The position numbers and the translations under genes were made by a program. This document shows positions 58,801 to 64,000 of a stretch of 64,000 nt of DNA, in pieces. The notes beneath the pieces are model-generated. The model made no database searches. It was not told the origin of the DNA and worked only from the letters and a program-made list of their open reading frames with translations. Numbering within the stretch: the first letter of the stretch is position 1; every line of letters starts with the position of its first letter. This DNA comes from Sarcophilus harrisii (taxonomy: Eukaryota > Chordata > Mammalia > Dasyuromorphia > Dasyuridae). The stretch is taken from NCBI RefSeq assembly GCF_902635505.1, contig NC_045429.1:31143257-31207256 (forward strand), written 5' to 3'.

Positions 58801-61800
58801 ATTGGTTTAGCCATGTACTTAGTGATTCTTTAAAGAGCAAGGCACTCCCTTGGCAATCTATTGAAAAAGGAGAGAACTCTGAGGAGTTCTCTGGAACTCT
58901 GGAACTCATTATGGAAGAACCCAGACCTTGAACCCACCCTGTACCTGATATGGACCCGGCCCAGTTAGTCAAAGCACAAGAATGAAGGAGCTTTGTGAGT
59001 CAAGAGAGTCACCCCTGATCAAAGGGCTGCAGAGAAGATCGGGCCCAAGGAAACCAGCTAATGAGCTGCCCAGAAGAGACCCTGCCATGTCAGGACATCC
59101 CAAGGACAGGAAGGGCATGCTGGAAACATGAGCCATCTTGGTCACAGGAGTTTCCTATCCATTTTCCTCTAGCAAGGTGCTCTGTGTATGTGTGCCCACG
59201 TCCCTCTAGAGAATGCTCTACCTGTCTACCCTGGAAGAAAAGAGATAAGGGCAAGAGAGAGAGGGGACGCGCAAAATGGAGGCAAGTCAAATCATTCTGA
59301 TCAAGCCTCATTTTAATGGGTGCAATAGTACAGATATATATAGCAGTAGAAAAGAAGGCAGGGTTGTTCAAACACAGTACAGGGTGGGGGTCCTAGACAA
59401 AGGGTTGGTATCCCGCCCAAGGATGAGCTGCTCAGATGTTTCTGGTGGCAGGAAGCCCTATGATGTGATTAGGGGATGCCTAGATATCTGCCTATTCAAA
59501 GTTAGGATGTGATTAGGAGATTCAACCTATTCAAGGTTGGCCTTATGTGGCTGTAGATTAGTGCCGGCTCCCCACTATACTGAGCCAAGGGGGCAAGGAC
59601 GTAAGAGCCAAGGTGAAGCTTTTCCAGGCTGAAGCCCACCAGGAGGGGACAACTTTCTCCATCCATTCAGGGATGGCCTCATGATCTACTGTGAGTGACC
59701 AGAACATGGATGGAGATAAGCCTTGATGTAGTCCTTGTAACCCAAGTCGGGGTTACTGGCTACAGTTCTGGGTGCAAGAAGGAGAGAGAGAAAGAAATGA
59801 CGGGGGCAAGGGGCCATGAGTGCTCGACAAGTGGAGATCGGGTGAAGGACCTGGATACGTGGAGCAAGAAGAGAACACTTGGGCTGTTTTTCAAGTATCT
59901 AAAGAGAATGCTTGTTTACTCGACCCAAGAGGGCAGAACCTGAAGCACCGAGAGAAGTTTCAAGAAGTCCCAGCCTGTTTCAGTGTCTGGAAAGACTTCC
60001 CAGCAACAAGATGTGTACAAAGTGGAAGGGGCTGCCACGGGAGATGGGGCTGGAGGCTCGTGGTCATGGATATTGGGGAGGGAACCTCCGAGGCTCTTCC
60101 TGTGACTGCAAACTCAATTTGAGTCAATCTGTCATCTGGCAGCCTCAAAGTGCATTGTGACATTCACCTTGGGCCTAGGCCAGAAGGCTCACACGTGTGT
60201 GTGAGAGTGTGTGTGTGTGTGTGTGTGAGCTTGCTCTCACATGAATATGGTGGGGGAAGATTCCCTATAGCCTGGACCAGAGCCCCTCCCTGCCTGGGCC
60301 CCTCACCGTGGGTCTGGCGGGGGCCTTCCCTCCCCCTCAGTCCCCCTCACCTTGCCAGTGTGTCCCTTCAGGTTGCTGATATTCTCCAGGCTGGTTGAGG
60401 TGTAGACGTGGATCACGTTCCCATTGACAGCGGCAAACAGGTGACCTCCATTACTAAAGGCACACTGCAAGTGTTGGGGTGAGAGAGGTCTTGCCTCAGG
60501 ACCCTCAGACAGCTCCAGGTCCTTCCAATGTGACTCAGCCACGTCAGCATGGGCTGGGGGCAGGGGCAGCAATGGCTGCAGTGGACATTTTGCCCACTGG
60601 GCTGACCAGGGAGGGCAGTCTGTGATGGATAATCCCCCCCCACCCGGCACAACTTTGCAGATCCCTTCACGTGCTCCTGACTTCCAGTCCGGGCCCCTTT
60701 TGACTCCCTGCTTGGGGCTGGTTCTCCCAGGCACCAGCCCATTTTGGGGGCAGTAAGAAAAGGGGCCGGAAGGCTGCGTTACTCTGGCCTCCGCCCTAGG
60801 CCTCTTGGCAGTCACATGCCATCCCTTAAAGGGGGTAGGATGGAAGTCTGGCCCACTGGCCATTAAGAGGTTATTTATCCAGGAGTGAGCAGCAGGGGGA
60901 AGTTTGGTGGGGAGAATGTGGGTGAAGACCAATGTGGGGACAAAGATAAATGACTTGGGCAGACAGAAGAAATGGATCCTATGCAGGGCAACAAGGGCCA
61001 GGCTTTCCTCAAGGAAAGGAGAACTGCCCGCGAGCCCAGCTGTCCCTGAGGGGAAAGCGCCCCTGCAGGCAGAGGCCGGATGCCCTCCAGGGGAGATGAT
61101 GAGCGAGCCCCCGTGTGCCTCCCAGGAGGCCTGGCCTTGCTCGCTGCCTCCCGGGAGCTCTTACCTCTCGGCACCCTCGGATGGGGAACTCCTTGAAAGC
61201 CCGGATGTCATTAATGAGCAGATTCATGATGCGTAGTTTGTCGGCAAAGCCGACCACGGTGAAGTGCCCGGAGGGGTGAAGAGAGACCGTGTACGCCTCC
61301 TCCTGGTATTCTCTGTACAGCTCCAGGTTACTGGGGACAGGACGGACGAGGGCTCTCCATCACTCTCCTCCATAGCATGCCAGTCGGCGGCCCAGCCCCC
61401 CCGGCAGGCAGCTCCCTGGTGCCAGTGCTGACCCGAGCCCACCTCTTCCCACCCCCCGACAGAAGAGCAGGATTCCTGGCTTTTTGTCTCCGTGTCCCTG
61501 GAGCCCAGACTTTCCCCAGGGCACAGTGGCACCTCCCCTGACAGAAGGGCCCTGAGGAGGACAGTCACCTAGCCAGCGTGTGTCTCAGGCAGGGCTCAGG
61601 AGGAGGCCTCCCGGGTGTTGTGGCGGCCGTCTGGCCCCTGCCCGGCGAGTTGGGACAGCCCACGAAATCTGGGCAGGCAACAGGGAGGCAAACCTCCCAG
61701 GGTCAGGCTTTGTCTTTCTTACTTGGTTTCATAGTTCCAGATGCGCACTGATCGGTCCAGGGAACAGGTAGCAATGAGGGGCTTGCGGATACAGACGGCC

Positions 61801-62520
61801 AGCCCTGTGATGGCCGCAGAATGTAGCGAGTACATGAGAAACTCAAATTGGGCGGGCTCCCCCTGGGAAAATCACACAAGGACTCTCAAATGGGCACTCC
61901 CCAGGTCCCTCGCGGGTCACTCCAGGTGGGACAGGCCTAGAAGCTGAGGAAATTAGACTGGGAAGAAATAATGCTGAGGGACAGCAAGTCCGGGCCACAG
62001 TCTCCTGGGGCTTTCTGCTGCCCAACACATCATGGAGGCAACAGAACGTGGAGGAACAGATACAAGGGGGTCACTGGCACTTGGGAGGAGCCGCTTCATA
62101 TCGCCTGGACACATCGAAGGATGGCTTAGGTTCCTTTTTTGGGTTCTTGCCTTTTTATCCCAGTACCTGGTACACCACAGGTGCTTAATAAGTGTTTGTT
62201 GATCAGGACACCTGATCATGTAGGAATTACTTAGCAAAGAGGACGCTTCCTCTTCCTAGAGTCCCCAGTTCATGGGCTCGGAGCTGGAAGGAGCCCTCGA
62301 GGTTCCCTCACTTCCCAGAGAGGGAAGAAGAGGCCGGGCCTTGCCCAGGGTGGACCTCCTGACTCACCTTGCTGATCTCCGTCAGGGACATGGCGATGCT
62401 GTAGAGCTGGCTTTTGCTGGTGCTGATGATCAGCGTCTCCTCGGAGGGGCTGAAGCACATACAGACAATCTCCTGTTTGTTGGACTGGCTCGGGTCATTG
62501 CTGTGCTGGTCCAAGGGAAT
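33339..62520 (-). CDS. CFAP57: CFAP57 (WDR65), cilia- and flagella-associated protein 57; 3' eighteen coding exons
   Basis: Eighteen exons with GT-AG boundaries join without a frame error into 924 residues that match human CFAP57 (about 1250 aa) from near residue 327 to the stop. The protein is an axonemal WD40/coiled-coil factor of motile cilia. The algal homologue FAP57 helps dock inner dynein arms, and human loss causes a mild primary ciliary dyskinesia. In-window residues 1-374 are WD40 repeats, with motifs such as [31 protein letters not shown] and [17 protein letters not shown]. Residues about 375-900 are an almost unbroken coiled coil ([35 protein letters not shown]). The end is a short tail, [10 protein letters not shown]. 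The 5' exons lie beyond 64000. Exons are crowded at 33.3-40.6 kb and widely spaced, with repeat-rich introns, at 40.6-61 kb. TMEM125 follows on the same strand about 15 kb downstream. Confidence 0.96.
33956..34088 (-). CDS. CFAP57: CFAP57 coding exon ([17 protein letters not shown])
   Basis: Acceptor 'tttctgcag', donor GTACCG, ending one base into a codon. Coiled-coil heptads run through [16 protein letters not shown]. In-window residues 813-856. Confidence 0.94.
34422..34565 (-). CDS. CFAP57: CFAP57 coding exon ([14 protein letters not shown])
   Basis: Acceptor 'gtccctccag', donor GTAGCC, both in phase 0. It carries [17 protein letters not shown], identical to human. In-window residues 765-812. 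Confidence 0.95.
34646..34780 (-). CDS. CFAP57: CFAP57 coding exon ([12 protein letters not shown])
   Basis: Acceptor 'tgcattcag', donor GTGAGT, phase 0 at both ends. It includes [18 protein letters not shown]. In-window residues 720-764. Only 80 bases separate it from the next exon. Confidence 0.95.
35398..35514 (-). CDS. CFAP57: CFAP57 coding exon ([16 protein letters not shown])
   Basis: Acceptor 'tctctgcag', donor GTAAAT, phase 0. The 39 residues are almost identical to human ([19 protein letters not shown]). In-window residues 681-719. Confidence 0.95.
35625..35848. repeat. Two LINE-2 3' tails, tail to tail
   Basis: A minus-oriented L2 tail (about 35625-35700, 'ctactgtgtgcccggcactg') is followed directly by a plus-oriented L2 tail (about 35727-35848). 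The latter has 'gagggcagggacagtg' and 'taggtgcttaataaatgctt'. Confidence 0.7.
36101..36151. repeat. 51-bp duplicated block, copy A
   Basis: The block beginning 'ctggtggtgttctctcagta' recurs at 37143-37193 with one mismatch. It contains TATAAA. Flanking sequence does not match. Confidence 0.85.
36655..36850 (-). repeat. MIR SINE (minus)
   Basis: The order 'aaagcactttatacatccta', 'ttttgcagatgaagaaactg', 'gagtcacacagctactgtct' is a MIR in reverse complement. Confidence 0.8.
37143..37193. repeat. 51-bp duplicated block, copy B
   Basis: Partner of 36101-36151, in direct orientation, 1042 bases away within the same CFAP57 intron. Confidence 0.85.
38198..38341 (-). CDS. CFAP57: CFAP57 coding exon ([16 protein letters not shown])
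   Basis: Acceptor 'gccccttag', donor GTGGGC, phase 0. It encodes [20 protein letters not shown], identical to human through this stretch. In-window residues 633-680. Confidence 0.95.
38662..38820 (-). CDS. CFAP57: CFAP57 coding exon ([14 protein letters not shown])
   Basis: Donor GTGAGA, phase 0. The acceptor 'ggcgggttccag' is preceded by a G-run instead of a pyrimidine tract, which is unusual. Protein similarity ([20 protein letters not shown]) leaves no doubt about the exon. In-window residues 580-632. Confidence 0.93.
39687..39860 (-). CDS. CFAP57: CFAP57 coding exon ([17 protein letters not shown])
   Basis: Acceptor 'cctgagccag', donor GTGAGG, phase 0. It includes [20 protein letters not shown] and [13 protein letters not shown] as in human. 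In-window residues 522-579. Confidence 0.95.
40082..40352. repeat. GC-rich minisatellite, 37/44-bp units, next to a CFAP57 donor
   Basis: Tandem units end in 'gtggggt' and start in 'ccctaga' or 'cactaga'. Unit starts are at 40120 (44 bp), 40164 (37), 40201 (44), 40245 (37), 40282 (37) and 40319 (partial), with a degenerate unit before 40120. The last unit ends about 20 bases from the exon at 40371. Confidence 0.9.
40371..40561 (-). CDS. CFAP57: CFAP57 coding exon ([16 protein letters not shown])
   Basis: Acceptor 'ccttcctag'; the first two bases complete a Glu codon. The donor is the weak GTGCCC. Coiled-coil residues [19 protein letters not shown] match human exactly. In-window residues 458-521. 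Confidence 0.95.
40562..40954. other. CFAP57 intron start, unassigned
   Basis: Intronic DNA with a GC-rich first half and a purine-rich second half; no repeat was named. Confidence 0.4.
40955..42215 (+). repeat. LINE-1 3' end (plus), 1.26 kb
   Basis: It starts in ORF2 ('ccttttgcacaaacaaaacc') and passes 'ttggggaatggctgaataag'. The 3' UTR contains 'agaacattgtacacagcaat' and ends in 'aaaataaaaagttattatta' plus an A-rich tail. It is the longest single L1 tail in the window. Confidence 0.88.
42216..43819. other. CFAP57 intron, largely unassigned
   Basis: A minus-oriented L2 tail is visible at about 43021-43130 ('gtccttaaggagacaacaga'). The remainder looks unique; no exon was found. Confidence 0.4.
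43820..43899. repeat. (GT)n microsatellite
   Basis: About 80 bases of GT repeat with scattered GTAT interruptions, some 260 bases downstream of the CFAP57 exon ending at 44156. Confidence 0.96.
44156..44249 (-). CDS. CFAP57: CFAP57 coding exon ([16 protein letters not shown])
   Basis: Acceptor 'ggtttcag', donor GTGAGG, ending one base into a codon that the next exon completes as Glu. [15 protein letters not shown] matches human [15 protein letters not shown]. In-window residues 427-457. Confidence 0.95.
44435..45530 (-). repeat. LINE-1 3' end (minus) with expanded poly(C)
   Basis: The 3' UTR side contains the poly(C)/poly(A) block at 44551-44638. Further on, 'ctgctcatttcactcggcat' and 'acatcccctcaatttccaat' mark the ORF2 end. 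It is an older L1 subfamily. Confidence 0.8.
44551..44624. repeat. Poly(C) tract, 74 bases
   Basis: Nearly pure C with five single-base interruptions, followed by 14 A. The minus strand is an almost unbroken G-run. Confidence 0.95.
45620..45812. repeat. Pyrimidine (CT) low-complexity tract
   Basis: About 190 bases are nearly all C/T with TCTC, TTCC and CCCT units. Confidence 0.92.
45925..46565 (+). repeat. Marsupial SINE (plus), split by a solo LTR
   Basis: The left part (45925-46099) has 'ctggctaagtcacttaatca' and 'ccttatctgtaaaatgatct'. The right part (46476-46565) has 'cactccaggatttttgctaa' and 'gtcacaaagagttgggcgtg'. Without the insertion they form one continuous element ending in A-rich sequence. 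Confidence 0.8.
46100..46475 (+). mobile_element. Solo LTR of an endogenous retrovirus (fossil)
   Basis: The 376-bp element starts TGTAGAGG and ends ATTACA, so it has TG...CA ends. It is flanked by the 6-bp direct repeat GCAAAC (46094-46099 and 46476-46481) and contains a TATA-like 'tatataag' at about 46223. Six-base duplications fit class II (beta-like) ERVs. No internal region remains, as after LTR-LTR recombination. It is younger than the SINE it split. Orientation is inferred from the TATA-like box. Confidence 0.82.
46566..47477. other. CFAP57 intron, unassigned
   Basis: The left half is AT-rich, the right half GC-rich. No named repeat or exon. Confidence 0.35.
47478..47633 (-). CDS. CFAP57: CFAP57 coding exon ([16 protein letters not shown])
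   Basis: Acceptor 'ctccacag', donor GTCTGT (a GT with poor context), phase 0. This is the start of the long coiled coil; [20 protein letters not shown] matches human. In-window residues 375-426. Confidence 0.95.
47634..48380. other. CFAP57 intron, unassigned
   Basis: A fairly GC-rich intron, free of obvious interspersed repeats. Confidence 0.35.
48381..48402. repeat. (CA)n microsatellite
   Basis: Eleven CA units. Confidence 0.95.
48707..48868 (-). CDS. CFAP57: CFAP57 coding exon ([16 protein letters not shown])
   Basis: Acceptor 'ttccatag', donor GTGAGG, phase 0. The last WD40 blade ([15 protein letters not shown]) is followed by the hinge [20 protein letters not shown] into the coiled coil. 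In-window residues 321-374. Confidence 0.95.
49145..49265. repeat. Minisatellite with 17-19-bp units
   Basis: Seven units of the form 'ggctgtgccccrtcccc' lie in tandem in a CFAP57 intron. Confidence 0.9.
49636..49809 (-). CDS. CFAP57: CFAP57 coding exon ([16 protein letters not shown])
   Basis: Acceptor 'catgtcccag', donor GTGAGA, phase 0. A WD40 blade with [20 protein letters not shown] and [15 protein letters not shown]. In-window residues 263-320. Confidence 0.95.
49810..50777. other. CFAP57 intron, unassigned
   Basis: Unique-looking intron; open frames of about 90-140 residues on the minus strand have no recognisable domain. Confidence 0.35.
50778..51256 (-). repeat. LINE-1 3' end (minus), interrupted by an LTR
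   Basis: The words 'tcattggaactggtttcaat', 'ttcagccattctcc'-like sequence and 'ctctttgggatataagccca' show an L1 ORF2 end. The sequence stops at 'caacaatgtattag', and a short L1 continuation ('attagggtcccagttttacc') appears at 51941-51965. Confidence 0.8.
51257..51940 (+). mobile_element. Probable endogenous retrovirus LTR with some flanking internal sequence (fossil)
   Basis: The inserted block starts TGAAGTGG and contains a TATA-like 'tataaaag' at about 51574. A poly(A) signal AATAAA lies at about 51740. It interrupts an L1, with ATTAG on both sides (51252-51256 and 51941-51945). The LTR proper may end near 51788 ('tttctttaca'), leaving about 150 bases of internal or unrelated sequence. Family and exact right edge are uncertain. 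It looks old. Confidence 0.5.
51966..52954. other. CFAP57 intron, unclassified repeat-like DNA
   Basis: The block at about 52220-52400 ('tggatttaagtgagacagag') resembles an interspersed marsupial repeat that I cannot name. No exon. Confidence 0.35.
52955..53205 (+). repeat. MIR SINE (plus), nearly complete
   Basis: The order 'aaagtgttggactggaattg', 'tatgactttgggaaagtcat', 'caactgtaaaatggggataa', 'ggttgtaaggatcaagtgag' and 'tacttagcaaatgtttatt' is the full MIR layout. Confidence 0.88.
53206..53928. other. CFAP57 intron, unassigned
   Basis: Includes a segment (about 53228-53290) resembling 58960-59012; see findings. No exon. Confidence 0.35.
53929..54141 (-). CDS. CFAP57: CFAP57 coding exon ([16 protein letters not shown])
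   Basis: Acceptor 'ctcttccag', donor GTGAGC, phase 0. It holds WD40 blade core [11 protein letters not shown] and [20 protein letters not shown], close to human. Human has SGGTDG where this has SCGTDG. In-window residues 192-262. Confidence 0.95.
54142..56056. other. CFAP57 intron, unassigned
   Basis: AT-balanced intronic DNA with a T-run at 55371-55383. No named repeat or exon. Confidence 0.35.
56057..56198 (-). repeat. Marsupial tRNA-derived SINE (minus)
   Basis: It reads 'gcaaggcaattggggttaag', 'tgacttgcccagggtggcac' and 'tctatccactgtgccacctt', a nearly complete SINE in reverse, directly next to an L1 in the same orientation. Confidence 0.88.
56200..58740 (-). repeat. LINE-1 (minus), interrupted by an endogenous retrovirus
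   Basis: The 3' end is at 56200-56876 ('ggccattctccaactgatga', 'attggaccaattcacaact'). The more upstream ORF2 and 3' portion is at 58012-58740 ('tttccattatcagtgaaatg', 'ggagaatggcttttgacctt'). About 1.4 kb of L1 remains when the ERV is removed. This is an older, diverged L1. Confidence 0.7.
56883..58005 (-). mobile_element. Short two-LTR endogenous retrovirus, class II-like (fossil)
   Basis: Two related LTRs in the same orientation flank about 490 bp. The 3' LTR is 56883-57186 and the 5' LTR 57679-58005; both begin TGTTAAGGAC and end in CA on the minus strand. The 6-bp repeat GGTATG lies on both sides (56877-56882 and 58006-58011). Next to the 5' LTR, at about 57659-57676, is a primer-binding site resembling the tRNA-Lys(1,2) type ('cccaacgtggggc'). 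A purine-rich tract precedes the 3' LTR. The internal part is far too short for gag, pol and env, so the element is a deleted or non-autonomous copy. The LTRs differ from each other in length and at many positions, which suggests an old insertion. It is broken and non-coding. Confidence 0.87.
58742..58767. repeat. (GT)n microsatellite
   Basis: Thirteen GT-type units with one AT interruption. Confidence 0.93.
58768..59749. other. CFAP57 intron, unassigned
   Basis: Includes the segment at 58960-59012 that resembles 53228-53290. No exon. Confidence 0.35.
59750..60060 (+). repeat. L3/CR1 3' fragment (plus)
   Basis: The words 'ggctacagttctgggtgcaa', 'ttcaagtatctaaagagaat' and 'caagagggcagaacctgaag' follow the L3 order. 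Confidence 0.65.
60194..60228. repeat. (GT)n microsatellite
   Basis: About 17 GT units with one GAGA interruption, 120 bases from the CFAP57 exon ending at 60351. Confidence 0.93.
60351..60464 (-). CDS. CFAP57: CFAP57 coding exon ([16 protein letters not shown])
   Basis: Acceptor 'acacttgcag', donor GTGAGG, phase 0. [20 protein letters not shown] is a WD40 blade nearly identical to human. In-window residues 154-191. Confidence 0.95.
60465..61164. other. CFAP57 intron, unassigned
   Basis: GC-rich intron, no repeat was named. A minus-strand open frame that runs from 60932 into the exon is an out-of-intron shadow. Confidence 0.4.
61165..61330 (-). CDS. CFAP57: CFAP57 coding exon ([16 protein letters not shown])
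   Basis: Acceptor 'ctgtccccag', donor GTAAGA. The first base completes the Asn codon split with the previous exon. [20 protein letters not shown] matches human closely. In-window residues 98-153. Confidence 0.95.
61723..61862 (-). CDS. CFAP57: CFAP57 coding exon ([16 protein letters not shown])
   Basis: Acceptor 'gattttcccag', donor GTAAGA, ending two bases into a codon. It carries the WD40 string [20 protein letters not shown]. In-window residues 52-97. Confidence 0.95.
62145..62205 (+). repeat. LINE-2 3' tail (plus)
   Basis: The phrases 'cccagtacctggtacaccac' and 'ggtgcttaataagtgtttgt' are the end of L2. Confidence 0.65.
62368..62520 (-). CDS. CFAP57: CFAP57 coding exon ([16 protein letters not shown]); most upstream exon seen
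   Basis: Acceptor 'cggtcggcag', donor GTGAGT, phase 0. It reads [20 protein letters not shown] and MSLTEISK; human has [20 protein letters not shown]. It corresponds to about residue 327 onward, so the first exons lie beyond the window. Confidence 0.95.
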
Positions 62521-62564
62521 CTGCCGACCGGACCAGGGGAGGAGGAGACTGCAGTTAGCTCTAG

Positions 62565-62740
62565 TGCCTTTTACCTGAATCATAGCTCTTATCATCACTC
62601 CCATTTTACAGATGAGGACACTGAGGGGGACTGAGGGGGTGTGATCTGCCAAGGGTCCCAGGCCGGGAAGTGTGAGAAGTGAGTTTTGAACTCAGCTCTT
62701 CTTGATTCCAAGGCCAGCGTGCCATTCATCGTGCCATGAG
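62565..62740 (-). repeat. MIR-type SINE (minus)
   Basis: The phrases 'cccattttacagatgaggac', 'gtgagttttgaactcagctc' and 'cttgattccaaggccagcgt' are reverse-complement MIR sequence. Confidence 0.75.
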
Positions 62741-62989
62741 ATGAGGACGGCCAATAAGTCACTTCCTCGGCCTAGTCTTGCCGATCATCAGCGCAGGGCA
62801 GGCTACGGAGGCCTCGGACGCCCTCAGCTTCTCCCGCCGCCGAGGCAGGACTGAACTGCCCTGTGCTGGGGAGGGGAAGCTGCCTTTCCTGGCAGGAGGC
62901 TTTCCCTGGGAAAACCACAAACCACTCAGGCCAAAGGAGTCATTTTTTCTTCTAAATTCTTACTGGTGACTTTTGCTGTTCTGTCACCA

Positions 62990-63125
62990 CCTCCCTCGGG
63001 GTGGCAGGATGGCCCTGGCGTCAGGACCCGAGTACAAATCCAGCCTCTGGCGCTTGGTAGCTGTGTGACCCAGAGCAAGGCTCTTGACCCCAAGAAAAGC
63101 CCCCCCAGAAAAACAAACAAAAATG
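62990..63125 (+). repeat. Marsupial tRNA-derived SINE (plus), diverged
   Basis: The middle reads 'gagtacaaatccagcctctg' and 'gtagctgtgtgacccagagc', then an A-rich tail with 'aaaaacaaacaaaaatgaag'. The head is worn. Confidence 0.6.
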
Positions 63126-64000
63126 AAGGAGAGAAAAACACCCCTCCCCTCCACTGGGGCACCCTTGTAATAAAGAAAAGGGAGGGAAAGCACTCAGCTG
63201 GACCCTCTAGTACCACAGGGCCGTCCCCCTCCCCAGGGGGCCTGAGGCCCAGTCTGGAGGTGGGGTCCTGGGGGCTGGGCCAGGCACTGCAGACACGGAC
63301 TGCCTGGGCTTCTCTGATGGGTTCGAGGCGTGTGCCCTCCCCTCCCCCAAAGCCGCATGTATTATGTGGCTTGGGCCAGCACTGAGTCCTAGGGGCCTTT
63401 GCTTGAACCCCTAAGGTGAGATTCCTCACTCCACACCCAGTGGGCGGGATGTGGCTGCAGGGTCATTGTCAAGACTCCTGGCCACATCCAATCGGTCCCA
63501 CCTGCCACTTCTAAGCCCACACGGGCTCTACGCCACCACCAAGCCAACAGTCTGTCCCCTCCCTTTATTCCCCATGTCATGGAAATTCAGGAAATCACAA
63601 ACTTCAGGCATGGAAATTATGTCAGTGGCTGCCCAGTCCACGTCACACCTGAACAAGAATCCTCTCTTCAATAGCATTTGTGACAACAAGCCACAGTGTC
63701 TGGATACCTCAAGACTCCCAGAGGCAGCCAGCCCTCCCTTGGGACCAATGGATCCAATCTTAGAATGATTTAATGATATTGAGCCTGAACCCCTCCCCCC
63801 CGAGCCAAGCCACATCCCCCTGTGACAGACCCCTCAGGTTCTCTCTTCCCCAGGCTGTCCCCACACCCTTTCTGCTGTTCCTCCAAGCCCTGGACATGTG
63901 GCCCCTTCCTGTCTGAGGGCTCTCCCCGCCTGCCTCAACTAGGCCCCATCAGTGTCTGTAACACGCTCCGGCTCCGACCGCTCATTTTCGCCCCCAGCAG
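63126..64000. other. CFAP57 intron to the window edge, unassigned
   Basis: I looked on the minus strand for the next upstream CFAP57 exon (the human segment ending FYRESREIR) and did not see it. It must lie beyond 64000. Confidence 0.4.

Noticed and set aside
63528-63815. Further upstream CFAP57 exon
   Set aside because: The 95-codon open frame has no similarity to the CFAP57 segment expected before the exon at 62520.

Overview
The window is nuclear DNA from a mammal, almost certainly a marsupial. The protein-coding exons are close to their eutherian orthologues. The background is full of metatherian-type LINE-1 3' ends, tRNA-derived SINEs with the marsupial 'gtgcaatggatagagcac' / 'ttaacacttcctagctgtg' signature, and unusually readable LINE-2, L3/CR1 and MIR copies. 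I cannot name the species. No bacterial, phage, CRISPR or plasmid feature was seen.

Three genes can be supported. All belong to the conserved block that in human lies on 1p34.2 (CFAP57 - TMEM125 - C1orf210 - TIE1), here read in the opposite direction. C1orf210 (TEMP, a small endosomal membrane protein) is complete on the + strand at 4.58-5.26 kb. TMEM125 (four-pass membrane protein) is complete on the - strand as one coding exon at 17.34-18.02 kb. CFAP57 (WDR65, a WD40 plus coiled-coil protein of the ciliary axoneme) is on the - strand and fills the right half of the window. Eighteen consecutive coding exons from 62520 down to the stop at 33339 join in frame to 924 residues. Roughly the first 325 residues lie beyond the right edge.

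Layout: 0-4.3 kb is mostly LINE-2, including a nearly full-length copy. C1orf210 follows at 4.6-5.3 kb. From 5.3 to 16.7 kb there is intergenic DNA with MIR, L1, L2 and L3 fragments, then an L2 tail directly downstream of TMEM125. From 18.8 to 32.6 kb there is intergenic DNA holding two small hAT-like DNA transposons and an L2 copy broken up by three L1s and a SINE. CFAP57 3' exons are tightly packed at 33.3-40.6 kb; its 5' introns (40.6-61 kb) are long and repeat-filled. These introns hold a solo LTR inside a SINE, a probable LTR inside an L1, and a short two-LTR endogenous retrovirus inside another L1.

The three genes share a neighbourhood and, as far as is known, an epithelial or ciliated-cell setting. 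Nothing in the sequence shows that they act in one pathway. I found no previously undescribed system. The most interesting structures are the nested retroelements with clear target-site duplications, a GC-rich minisatellite pressed against a weak CFAP57 splice donor, a 51-bp duplication about 1 kb apart in one CFAP57 intron, and a G-rich splice acceptor in CFAP57.
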